This document shows positions 9,322-17,486 of a DNA stretch of 64,000 nt, piece after piece. How positions within the stretch are numbered: position 1 is the first letter of the stretch; every line of letters begins with the position of its first letter. The stretch is from NCBI RefSeq assembly GCF_018403285.1, contig NZ_BOSJ01000002.1:434001-498000 (forward strand). The letters run 5' to 3'. Below the pieces are notes generated by a model. The model made no database searches. It was not told the origin of the DNA and worked only from the letters and a program-made list of their open reading frames with translations. Source of the stretch: Paenibacillus sp. J45TS6 (GTDB taxonomy: Bacteria > Bacillota > Bacilli > Paenibacillales > Paenibacillaceae). Both the position numbers and the translations under genes were made by a program.

Positions 9322-11517
9322 CTACACCGCTTTTAAATGCCAAACTAAGCTTTGGAAGTCCCCTTTTATCTCAACGGGAATATGCAAACCAGCATACATT
9401 AATTCATCCCCGCCGAATACTTCACCATCTCCAGCTAGTGCATACTGTTTCGCAGGATCGATTCCTTTTAGTCTTAAGAAGGTGCTAGGTGCAGCTGCCT
9501 CATCTAAAACACGGAAATAGAATACAATGGCTTCTGACTTATCTTTATTCGTGAACAGCCAAGACGTAATATTACCTTCAAAAGGACTTTCCAGTCGATA
9601 GAAGTCTCCAAATTGAATTAATCCACGGATTTCTTTGTAATTGGAAACTTGCTCTTTGACAATCTCCTTCTCCTCATCCGTCATTTGAGTCAAATCAAGC
9701 TCATACCCCAAATTACCGGATATAGCTACATCTCCTCGCATTTTCAGGGAAGTGATTCGGTGCACTTGATGATTGGGAACAGCCGAAACATGAGCCCCCA
9801 TTGAAATAATCGGATATACAAGACTTGTACCGTATTGAATTTTCAGTCTGGATATCGCGTCTGTATTATCGGAAGTCCACGTCTGCGGCATATAATACAG
9901 GATTCCTGGATCAAATCTTCCACCGCCGCCGGAGCAGCTTTCAAATAAGATGTTCGGGAAGGAAGACGTGATGGCATCCATTACTTTATATAGACCCAGC
10001 ATATAACGGTGTGCAGTCTCTCTTTGCCGATCTGCCGGAAGAAGAGCCGAACCAATTTCCGTCATGTGTCGGTTCATATCCCATTTCACATACGAAATGG
10101 GAGCACTCGCCAAGATGTCGCAAACCCGTTTCGTAATTTCTTCACACACATCATCTCTCGAAAAATCGAGTACAAGCTGTCTGCGGCTTTCCGAACGGCT
10201 ACGATTAGGTACATGAAGACACCAATCAGGGTGATCACGATACAGGTCGCTGTCAACAGAGATCATCTCCGGTTCAAACCACAGCCCAAACTGCATACCT
10301 ATATTGTTTACACTCTCTGCAAGATGATCAAGACCTTCAGGGAGCTTATTGCGATCAACAAACCAGTCTCCCAGCGAGGTAGTATCATCATCGCGCTTGC
10401 CAAACCAGCCGTCATCAAGAACGAATAATTCAATCCCTAAGTCTTGTCCTACTTTAGCAATATCCATAATCTTCTCTGCATTGAAATCAAAATAAGTAGC
10501 TTCCCAGTTATTGACTAATATCGGACGTTCTTTGTCCCGGTAAGTACCCCTAACTAGACGGGTACGATATAACTCATGGAATGTTCGAGACATTCCGCCA
10601 AGCCCTTCGGATGAATACACCATAACAACCTCAGGAGTTTGGAAGCTATCGCCGTTCTCCAGTTTCCAACTAAAATCAAATGGATTAATCCCCATCGTTA
10701 CACGCGTATTTCTAAATTGATCCACCTCAGCCTGAGCTAGAAAGTTCCCGCTATAGACAAAGTTAAATCCATATACTTCTCCATGATCTTCAGTTGCATC
10801 TTTTCTGAGAAGCGCCATAAACGGATTATGTTGATGACTGCTTGCCCCTCTTGTACTTTCCACAGACTGGATTCCATGACGCAGCGGCTGACGTGCAATA
10901 TGTCTTTCTTTTACGTGAGCGCCATGCAGGTGTAAAAAGTCGAATTCGGCATCTCGAAAATCAACGGATGAGCTTAGTGCACTGAGTAATTTGATAGAAT
11001 GAGCTCCTTCATTCACAAAACGGACAGACCGAGTTATCACATTGAATTGTTCAAAGACGGTATAAGTTAAAAACACCTTCAGACCAATCAACGAATCCTC
11101 CATGAGGATCTCAAGAGTTTCTGCCTCATCCTCTTGTTCAACATAGGTGGAAGGAAGCCCCTCTAGCGGCGCTTTTCCTTTACTAATTTTATGATCAACA
11201 TACCGTAAGTCTGTAATGGTTGAGCCATTACCCAGTTGAACTTGGTAAGCAGGCTTTCTAAAATCTGTATTCCCATACTGCGGATATTCCTGCGGCAATG
11301 TATCCAGAGAAAACGTACGATCATGTCTATGATCATAAGGATTTCCCGAGAATCCCCGGTCTACATATTGAATAGCATTAGAATGCCGGTAGTCGCTAAC
11401 ACCTCTGCCCCAGTAATAATGTGCAAGGTATCCATCACGTAATACACCCATTACATAGCTGGTATCTTTAGCCCTCAAATGGAAGGTCTTATTTTCAGAA
11501 TTATAATGAATTCCCAT
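9322..11517 (-). CDS. Alpha-galactosidase, glycoside hydrolase family 36
   Basis: A 731-residue cytoplasmic enzyme that removes terminal alpha-1,6-galactose from melibiose, raffinose and related sugars. The length is that of bacterial GH36 enzymes. It has an N-terminal beta-sandwich (about 1-320), a catalytic barrel (about 330-650) and a C-terminal beta domain. Visible motifs are FVLDDGWFGKRDDD, KWDMNR with the nucleophile Asp near residue 480, ESCSGGGGRFDPG, and SDNTDA with the acid/base Asp. No signal peptide is present, so the substrate is imported intact, presumably by the LacY-type symporter two genes upstream. The LacI-type regulator gene lies between them, making a compact symporter-regulator-enzyme operon. 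Confidence 0.95.
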   Translation of the reverse strand: MGIHYNSENKTFHLRAKDTSYVMGVLRDGYLAHYYWGRGVSDYRHSNAIQYVDRGFSGNPYDHRHDRTFSLDTLPQEYPQYGNTDFRKPAYQVQLGNGSTITDLRYVDHKISKGKAPLEGLPSTYVEQEDEAETLEILMEDSLIGLKVFLTYTVFEQFNVITRSVRFVNEGAHSIKLLSALSSSVDFRDAEFDFLHLHGAHVKERHIARQPLRHGIQSVESTRGASSHQHNPFMALLRKDATEDHGEVYGFNFVYSGNFLAQAEVDQFRNTRVTMGINPFDFSWKLENGDSFQTPEVVMVYSSEGLGGMSRTFHELYRTRLVRGTYRDKERPILVNNWEATYFDFNAEKIMDIAKVGQDLGIELFVLDDGWFGKRDDDTTSLGDWFVDRNKLPEGLDHLAESVNNIGMQFGLWFEPEMISVDSDLYRDHPDWCLHVPNRSRSESRRQLVLDFSRDDVCEEITKRVCDILASAPISYVKWDMNRHMTEIGSALLPADRQRETAHRYMLGLYKVMDAITSSFPNILFESCSGGGGRFDPGILYYMPQTWTSDNTDAISRLKIQYGTSLVYPIISMGAHVSAVPNHQVHRITSLKMRGDVAISGNLGYELDLTQMTDEEKEIVKEQVSNYKEIRGLIQFGDFYRLESPFEGNITSWLFTNKDKSEAIVFYFRVLDEAAAPSTFLRLKGIDPAKQYALAGDGEVFGGDELMYAGLHIPVEIKGDFQSLVWHLKAV

Positions 11518-11590
11518 TGTAATAAAACAACTCCTATTTCAATTTGATTGCTCCTTTATAACCGTGCCTATAATAGGTCAATTGATCTTT

Positions 11591-12616
11591 CTAGCGTGTT
11601 TTTGGTTTAACACTATCTCGAATGACCAACTCCGCAGGAAGGATTACCTTTAGTGGAATGGTTCTTCCTTTTAAACGATCATAAAGAAGTTTCACTGCTG
11701 TTTTTCCCATTTCATCACCGTACACTTTTACGGTGGATAACGGAGGATTCATATACGCCGCAGCTTCGATATCGTCATAACTAAATATAGATACATCTTC
11801 AGGAACCCTGATATCTGCTTCATGGAGCGCCCGAAGCACTCCCACTGCTGTAGGATCACTTCCGACAACAATCGCACTTGGCAGATCATTCATTTCAATT
11901 AGCTGTTTCGTTAACGTATATCCGCTCGCTGTACTCCACTCACCGATCAGGACTTTCTCCGGATTATATAATCCTTTTTCCTTCATCGCTTTTTCAAAAG
12001 TACTCTGTCTGGTATCTTCTTTATCGCTCGTCTTAAACTTGCTGACGCCAAAAATTTCTCCTTTTCCGCCGATATAAGCAATATCGGTATGCCCAAGTTC
12101 GAGTAAGTAAGAAATAACGAGCTCTGTAGCGCCTTCAAAATCAGAGATCACAACATCCACGTTTGTATCTTTTGGTAAATAGTCAACAGCGATTATATGG
12201 TTGTTATGAGCATAAACTTCTTTTAAATCCGCGATATCTACATCTCCGATGACAATTAATCCATCTAACCCGCTTACACTATCAGCTGTGATTTGACTTT
12301 TCCCAACGATCATCGTGGAAACGATACGCAAGGGATACTGATTACAGGCATCTTCTGCCCCAAGTCGAATGGACTGAAAATAGGGATCAATCGTTTCATC
12401 ATTCAACATAATGACGCCAATGTTGTAGGCTTCTTCCTGTTTTTTCACCTTCACACTCTTTTTTCGTAACGGTTTATAATCTAACTCATCAACGATAGCC
12501 AAAACCCTTTTTCTCGTTTCATCAGATACGGAAAGGGACGGATCGTTATTCAATATTCTTGAAACGGTAGCAGTAGAAACTTGGGAATGTCTTGCTATAT
12601 CTTTAATAGTTACCAT
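11591..12616 (-). CDS. LacI-family transcriptional regulator
   Basis: A 341-residue sugar-responsive repressor. The N-terminal helix-turn-helix and hinge are typical (TIKDIARHSQVSTATVSRIL), followed by a periplasmic-binding-protein-like effector domain (about 60-335) with IAYIGGKGEIFG and FSYDDIEAAAYMNPPLSTV. The family member closest in layout is GalR/MsmR-like. It lies between the symporter gene and the alpha-galactosidase gene and probably represses all three. An inverted repeat TTAAGT-7-ACTTAA lies about 25 bases upstream of its own start (12639-12657), which may give it separate autoregulation. Confidence 0.93.
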   Translation of the reverse strand: MVTIKDIARHSQVSTATVSRILNNDPSLSVSDETRKRVLAIVDELDYKPLRKKSVKVKKQEEAYNIGVIMLNDETIDPYFQSIRLGAEDACNQYPLRIVSTMIVGKSQITADSVSGLDGLIVIGDVDIADLKEVYAHNNHIIAVDYLPKDTNVDVVISDFEGATELVISYLLELGHTDIAYIGGKGEIFGVSKFKTSDKEDTRQSTFEKAMKEKGLYNPEKVLIGEWSTASGYTLTKQLIEMNDLPSAIVVGSDPTAVGVLRALHEADIRVPEDVSIFSYDDIEAAAYMNPPLSTVKVYGDEMGKTAVKLLYDRLKGRTIPLKVILPAELVIRDSVKPKTR

Positions 12617-12635
12617 GGTATCACCTATACTTTTT

Positions 12636-12659
12636 AAGTTAATTTTACTTAAATATCAT
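12636..12659. promoter_or_regulatory. Inverted repeat upstream of the LacI-type gene
   Basis: The sequence carries TTAAGT and ACTTAA half-sites around a 7-base spacer. It includes AGTAAAATTA, a word also found at 14111-14121 upstream of the operon. It is a candidate internal operator. Confidence 0.4.
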
Positions 12660-12682
12660 ACCATGAATATTAACGTAAGAGA

Positions 12683-13915
12683 CTAGGAAAGACTTACTTC
12701 ACCCAGTTTCGCCCTCTTCTCTCCAGACAGCGTAAATATAGATACAAGAGTAAAGACGAGTGCAACCGTACCTAAGAGCAGGTAAGCGCTTTTAAACCCG
12801 ACAGTATCGTACATATTACCAGCGATGGTGGATAAGAAGATGGCTCCTACTTGCTTTGAAAACTGGAAGCCAATCAAATAAATGGTTGCCGATAATCTCA
12901 TATCAAAATTAGCTGAAATGTATTTAAATACACCCACAAGTAAAATAGGCACTTCTGCGGCATGCATTAATTTTAATAGACTGATCGCAACAGGGCCGTC
13001 TGCAATACTGGAACCCAGTATTCTGAATGACATAATAAATCCAGCATAGATTAGTGCTTGTTTTGCACCAAACTTATTGATGATAAATGGTGCGAGAACC
13101 ATGACGATCGCTTCAAGGAATACTTGGAGAGTGACAAGGTTTCCAAACACCTCCGTACCCTGACCTTCTGATGAGAAGAAGTGGGTAAAGTAGACTGGAA
13201 ATTGCTGATCATATACATCATAAATACAGCCAACACCAAGGACATAGATTACAAAAAACCAGAACTTCTTGTTTTTAAAGAGAGAAACCGTTGATACTTT
13301 AGGTGCTGAGGGCTGATTCTCGTTATAGAGCGCTTCAGAATTGTTTCCGCCCATTTTTGCAAAGCTTAATACGAGCGCTAATAAAATCGCTGCAATGGAA
13401 CAAATCCAAAAAATAATATTTGGATTAGTGGCAAATAAATGACCGGTTACAAAGGTACTAATTGCAGCACCGATATTACCAAACACTCTGACGCGACCAT
13501 ACTCAAAATTATTTACATGGCTGACTTTTTCAATGTATGCTTCGATTACTCCTACCCCGCCATTAAAAATAGCACCAAGGTAAGCGCCTCCAACGATGGC
13601 AGCAAGAATGATATTGGTTTTAAGTAAAGCAGGGAAGAGATAGACGAAGAAAGGACCAATCAAAACTAACAGTCCTACGAAAACCCATAATAAATTTTTC
13701 TTTAGTCCCAATCGATCTGAAATAATTCCAAAAAACGGTTGATAGCAAATGGCTGCGATGGAGATTGCAGAAAAGACAATTCCTGTACTTGTAGAGCTTA
13801 ATCCCCCTACTTGTGACAACCACAAAGATAAAAACATATTACATGCAGCCCAAACAAAGAAATACAGTAAAAAGAAACATCCAAATAGCCAATAGTTCTT
13901 ATTAAGCGTCTTCAT
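12683..13915 (-). CDS. LacY-type oligosaccharide:proton symporter (MFS)
   Basis: A 410-residue major facilitator with 12 predicted helices, of the oligosaccharide:H+ symporter group (LacY, RafB, CscB). The short loop FFGIISDRLGLKKNLLW between helices 2 and 3 is the MFS signature, and WLSQVGGLSSTSTGIVFS resembles the LacY N terminus. ATG 13915 was chosen because AGAAGGATTGAA precedes it; the ATG at 13942 has no ribosome site. It is first in the operon with the LacI-type regulator and the alpha-galactosidase, so melibiose or raffinose-type sugars are the likely cargo. Confidence 0.88.
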   Translation of the reverse strand: MKTLNKNYWLFGCFFLLYFFVWAACNMFLSLWLSQVGGLSSTSTGIVFSAISIAAICYQPFFGIISDRLGLKKNLLWVFVGLLVLIGPFFVYLFPALLKTNIILAAIVGGAYLGAIFNGGVGVIEAYIEKVSHVNNFEYGRVRVFGNIGAAISTFVTGHLFATNPNIIFWICSIAAILLALVLSFAKMGGNNSEALYNENQPSAPKVSTVSLFKNKKFWFFVIYVLGVGCIYDVYDQQFPVYFTHFFSSEGQGTEVFGNLVTLQVFLEAIVMVLAPFIINKFGAKQALIYAGFIMSFRILGSSIADGPVAISLLKLMHAAEVPILLVGVFKYISANFDMRLSATIYLIGFQFSKQVGAIFLSTIAGNMYDTVGFKSAYLLLGTVALVFTLVSIFTLSGEKRAKLGEVSLS

Positions 13916-13947
13916 TTCAATCCTTCTTTCATCTTTTTTCAAGAAAG

Positions 13948-14150
13948 CAGTAAAACGATTACATAAAGCGATTACATAAATAACTAGTTATCTTAATGTT
14001 GTTTTAGTAAATTTAGTGTATCAAAAAAGTTGTAAAACTACAATAGAAGACTTTTTTTATTCATAATCTCTAAAAAAAGCGGATATTTTATGATTTATCT
14101 TATATTATCTCAGTAAAATTAGTTAATATATCAATCTGTTTTACTAAAAC
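13948..14150. promoter_or_regulatory. Operator cluster upstream of the galactoside operon
   Basis: Repeated AGTAAAA / TTTTACT words occur at 13949-13955, 14001-14016 (GTTTTAGTAAATTTAG), 14111-14121 (CAGTAAAATTA) and 14138-14150, the last being a perfect 13-base palindrome GTTTTACTAAAAC. Two adjacent copies of CGATTACATAAA lie at 13956-13980, with a partial likeness to catabolite (cre) sites. ATAACTAGTTAT at 13979-13990 is another perfect palindrome. The set suggests binding by the LacI-type regulator and possibly CcpA; which word is the true operator is not settled. Confidence 0.5.
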
Positions 14151-14201
14151 AAGGTGTGAAGCAAGCTAAGCTAAATACTTTTAAATTATAAATAGAGATA
14201 T

Positions 14202-14257
14202 AAAAAAGGCCTATGTTTGCACCCTACCTCTTCCATTAGGTGCACACAAAAGCCTTA
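14202..14257 (-). terminator. Terminator-like hairpin in the leader region of the galactoside operon
   Basis: On the minus strand AAGGC and GGTGCAC-type arms fold back on each other and end in CCTTTTTTA. No minus-strand gene ends just upstream of it. It may block antisense transcription from the right or act as an attenuator for the operon to the left. Confidence 0.5.
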
Positions 14258-14335
14258 TCATACCTTATCTTACCTATATTATTTATTCACAAAATTTTAC
14301 CGACACAGAAAAACTATTTTCCGGGATAATAGTCA

Positions 14336-15262
14336 ATGGACATTTCCATATACTCATCATTATTAAAGAAGGTGTTTTTTATTAGTTCTTTTAAATCTAA
14401 AATTTGTATTCTGTCTGTTGTTTTAATCATATTCTTTATTGCAGCACTAGGTAAATGGCTTTTAAACAAGGATGCTACATCCTATTCAACATGGCTTTGG
14501 GATACTTCTGTTATAGAGACGGATATGGAGCGTACGGTGGAGTCCATTCATAACATGAACATTGATTCTGTTTATTTACAGTACTCTTCAAAGGTCAGCA
14601 ACGAAACCTATAGAAACTTTATTTCTTCATTGCAAAAAGAAGGGGTAGATGTATATGCATTAGATGGTGCACCTGACTGGGGTATTACAGACCATGAAAG
14701 TAAAGATCAGTTTCTGGATTGGTTTCATAACTACCAAGCAGATGCGCCTCTTCATGAGCAATTTAAAGGTATACATCTGGATATCGAGCCTTACTTGTTA
14801 GAAAACTGGGAAGCAAACCAGGAGGAAATCATCTACCAGTTTCAAACCCTCCTCTTGCAACTAAAGAATTTCGCTGAAAATAGGAACACAAGCTTAGGAG
14901 TGGATATCCCTTTTTGGTTTGATGAGATACCCTTTGATAATAAATACGGACAAGGTTACCTATCACAGTGGCTGATACAAAATACAGATGAAACTACGAT
15001 CATGGCATATCGAAATTTTGCAGAAGGCAAAAACGGGATTATCGACATCAGCACACAGGAAGTGGACTGGGCCGAGCAAGAAAATAAGAAAATAACAATT
15101 GCCCTTGAAACTGAAAAAACTCCTGAAGAACATATCTCGTTTTATAATAAAAATAAACACACCCTTGATTCCGAGATTAAACATGTACAGGACCATTACA
15201 AGGGCCGTATAGCGGGAATCGCTATTCATTCCTTCGAGAGTATGAAAAAGCGATCGCAATAA
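14336..15262 (+). CDS. Membrane-anchored TIM-barrel-like protein, possible glycosidase
   Basis: A protein of up to 308 residues with one N-terminal transmembrane segment (about residues 22-44) and an extracellular domain. The domain reads like an alternating alpha/beta barrel: DSVYLQYSSK, VDVYALDGAPDWG, GIHLDIEPYLLENW, LGVDIPFWFDE, TTIMAYRNFAEG and IAGIAIHSFESM. The acidic motif HLDIEPY followed by MAYRNF resembles active-site strands of GH18-like and related glycosidases, but no family is certain. The start is unsure: no ribosome site precedes ATG 14336, while AAGAAGGTG lies 6 bases before an in-frame ATT at codon 16. It converges on the polymer operon to the right and may process the same product. 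Confidence 0.7.
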   Translation: MDISIYSSLLKKVFFISSFKSKICILSVVLIIFFIAALGKWLLNKDATSYSTWLWDTSVIETDMERTVESIHNMNIDSVYLQYSSKVSNETYRNFISSLQKEGVDVYALDGAPDWGITDHESKDQFLDWFHNYQADAPLHEQFKGIHLDIEPYLLENWEANQEEIIYQFQTLLLQLKNFAENRNTSLGVDIPFWFDEIPFDNKYGQGYLSQWLIQNTDETTIMAYRNFAEGKNGIIDISTQEVDWAEQENKKITIALETEKTPEEHISFYNKNKHTLDSEIKHVQDHYKGRIAGIAIHSFESMKKRSQ

Positions 15263-15294
15263 ATCCCTAACCTACGTATCTGAGGAATATAAAA

Positions 15295-15345
15295 AAATGG
15301 TGTCTAAAAGAAAGAACAACTCCTTCTTAAGACACCATTTTTATA
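15295..15345. terminator. Bidirectional terminator between convergent genes
   Basis: AATGGTGTCT pairs with AGACACCATT around a 24-base loop. The right arm is followed by TTTTTAT on the plus strand and the left arm by a T-run on the minus strand, so it serves both the barrel-like gene and the VTC gene. Confidence 0.85.
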
Positions 15346-15354
15346 CTCTGATTC

Positions 15355-16062
15355 TTATGACATGTAACTCTCAAAAAAGCCCCGTGATAAACTATATTTA
15401 CTAACGGATTGCTGCTTAACATCACATCTTCCTAGGATGTCACTAAGCCACCGATATAAAAATTTATTATATTTCACTTCTAGAACTTTTGTGTCGAAAT
15501 CAAATAGCGGATACAGAATCGTATCTGGGTTAAAAAAATCTAAATCAATCTCATTGCTGCGGATCTCTGAATCGAGCGTGATCCGAATATCATTGGTCGG
15601 ATGTATAAATGCTTTTCTTCGATATTCAATGATAACTGCAGGACGATAATGATCAATTTTCATAATATTATAAATAGTATTCGCTGCCTTACTATTATAT
15701 TTTAATAAAACATCGTAATCACATTCTATTAATCTTTGGGCATCTTCGCGATCAATAACGACACTATCTTTTCTTTGCGCTGTGCCAAATTTCCGTTTAA
15801 TCTCTAACTTTACCTTTGGATGATTCACATCATACGTTCTTATTCTAATTTTTTTGCGATTTTCTATTCCATCTACTCGTTCATAGAAATCCTTATGATA
15901 AGGGGTATCAAAATATAAAGAACGAATGAGGTATCCAAAAGCTTTATTGTTTTTATCGGGGATAAGAACATCATTCAACACGCTTGATAACTCAGCATAC
16001 TGAAAAGAATTGATCACATACTTCATTTCTTTTCTTGATACATTCAAAGTTGTTTCACTCAT
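15355..16062 (-). CDS. VTC-domain polyphosphate polymerase-like protein
   Basis: A 235-residue cytoplasmic protein with a triphosphate-tunnel fold of the VTC type, related to the catalytic domain of yeast Vtc4, which builds polyphosphate from ATP. The visible tunnel strands carry alternating basic and acidic residues: RKEMKYVI, SLYFDTPYHKDFYERVDG, KIRIRTYD, KLEIKRKFG, EYRRKAF, RITLDSEIRSN and LEVKYNKF. The ATG at 16062, 23 bases beyond the glycosyltransferase gene and preceded by AAAGGATTTC, is preferred; the longer frame to 16173 only overlaps that gene. It is last in the six-gene operon. The polymerase activity is inferred from family; the true product could be another phosphorylated compound. 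Confidence 0.88.
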   Translation of the reverse strand: MSETTLNVSRKEMKYVINSFQYAELSSVLNDVLIPDKNNKAFGYLIRSLYFDTPYHKDFYERVDGIENRKKIRIRTYDVNHPKVKLEIKRKFGTAQRKDSVVIDREDAQRLIECDYDVLLKYNSKAANTIYNIMKIDHYRPAVIIEYRRKAFIHPTNDIRITLDSEIRSNEIDLDFFNPDTILYPLFDFDTKVLEVKYNKFLYRWLSDILGRCDVKQQSVSKYSLSRGFFESYMS

Positions 16063-16085
16063 TAGTAAGAAATCCTTTCGTTCCC

Positions 16086-17486
16086 TTATTCCATTGAAAC
16101 ACGCTCCATATTTCCCCACTTGTGCTTTCCTTTTCGTGTACCCACAAAAGCACCAATTCGAAATAGGGAACACATTTGTCTATAACCGATACATTCAAAT
16201 ACCGATACAGCAAGAAGTTTAAATACAGCTTTTAGAGACAGAGAATCACTAAATAAATAATGACAGAAAATAATTGAAATCCAGGATGCGACAATATTAA
16301 ACACCATATAAAAAATCAAAAAGAAAATAAGGAATTCCAGATTAATCATATGAAAGAAAAAGGATAAAGTAACCGTCAATATCCCGAGAATCTCTAATAT
16401 AGGGGTTATATACTCGAATAAAACGAAATACGGATAAGAAATCATACCCACCGTTCCATACATCGGACGAAAGAACATAAAGGAGTGAGAAAAGAGCGCT
16501 TGTCCCATGCCTATATGCCAGCGTCTCCTTTGCGATTTCAGCACTGATATTTTCTCAGGGACTTGCGTCCAACAGATCGCATCGGGTACATATTCAATAT
16601 GATAAGGGAGGTTATTTTTTCGATAATAACAGTGCAGCTTTACAATCAAATCCATATCTTCGCCCATTACATCTGTGGTATATCCCCCCACTTTGATTAC
16701 TGCTTTTTTATTATATAGACCGAATGCTCCAGAAATAATTAAATTTGAATTCAGTCCATTCATTGCTACACGTGACATCAGAAACACACGGAAGTATTCA
16801 ATCATTTGGAACATAACAAGCCATTTTTTGGGTGGATCAATCTTTACAATTCTACCATCTTTAATCGTGGCCTGATTTGCAACTTTAATATTACCTCCAA
16901 CTGCAACGACATCATCACTTTCCAGGAATGGTACCACAATTTTCTCCAAAGAATCGTACTGTAAGATAGAATCAGCATCCATACATATAAACAGAGGATA
17001 TCTACTTACATTAATTCCGGTATTAAGAGCATCGCTCTTTCCCCCATTTTGTTTATCTACAAGTACAAGTCGCTTTCCTTCAACATCACCTTCGTAAATA
17101 CGATTGATATCTTTGCAGTCTATTTGTTTATGAATAGGGCGTTTCACTTCTTTTAACTCAAAGTGGTCCAGCACTTTTTGCATGGTGGAGTCTTTCGAGC
17201 CATCATTAACAATGATAATCTCAACTTTTGGATACCTTAAGTGTAATAAAGAGGTGATAGAACTTATAATCGTTACCTCCTCATTGTAGGCAGGAACAAT
17301 AATAGAAATAGGGATATAATTCTCCCTATTATTAAGCTCTGAGTAACCCATATGGCTTTTCTTTATAAAAAAGTCATCAAGATGAAAGGAAGCCACCATG
17401 GTATTTAAAAACACATAAGTCGCATATAGAAACATATAGACCAAGAAAAAGAAATTAATGAACAAGATGATTTGTTTTAAATCCAT
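16086..17486 (-). CDS. Membrane glycosyltransferase, GT2 family
   Basis: A 466-residue processive-type glycosyltransferase. An N-terminal helix (about 8-30) precedes a cytoplasmic GT-A domain with SIIVPAYNEEVT, IIIVNDGSKDST, the metal-binding CMDADS, the GEDMDL acid motif and QRRRWHIGM (the QxxRW acceptor motif). Three or four membrane helices follow (about 320-430). This arrangement matches PgaC/IcaA, hyaluronan and cellulose-type synthases that polymerise and export a sugar chain. Its start overlaps the preceding HEAT gene by 32 bases, with AAAGGAGGAGAG inside that gene, which implies translational coupling. The sugar it uses is unknown; no PilZ domain is fused. Confidence 0.93.
   Translation of the reverse strand: MDLKQIILFINFFFLVYMFLYATYVFLNTMVASFHLDDFFIKKSHMGYSELNNRENYIPISIIVPAYNEEVTIISSITSLLHLRYPKVEIIIVNDGSKDSTMQKVLDHFELKEVKRPIHKQIDCKDINRIYEGDVEGKRLVLVDKQNGGKSDALNTGINVSRYPLFICMDADSILQYDSLEKIVVPFLESDDVVAVGGNIKVANQATIKDGRIVKIDPPKKWLVMFQMIEYFRVFLMSRVAMNGLNSNLIISGAFGLYNKKAVIKVGGYTTDVMGEDMDLIVKLHCYYRKNNLPYHIEYVPDAICWTQVPEKISVLKSQRRRWHIGMGQALFSHSFMFFRPMYGTVGMISYPYFVLFEYITPILEILGILTVTLSFFFHMINLEFLIFFLIFYMVFNIVASWISIIFCHYLFSDSLSLKAVFKLLAVSVFECIGYRQMCSLFRIGAFVGTRKGKHKWGNMERVSME

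Noticed and set aside
16063-16173. N-terminal extension of the VTC protein into the GT2 gene
   Set aside because: The extra 37 residues are Cys- and aromatic-rich, do not fit a VTC N terminus, and the ATG at 16062 has its own ribosome site.
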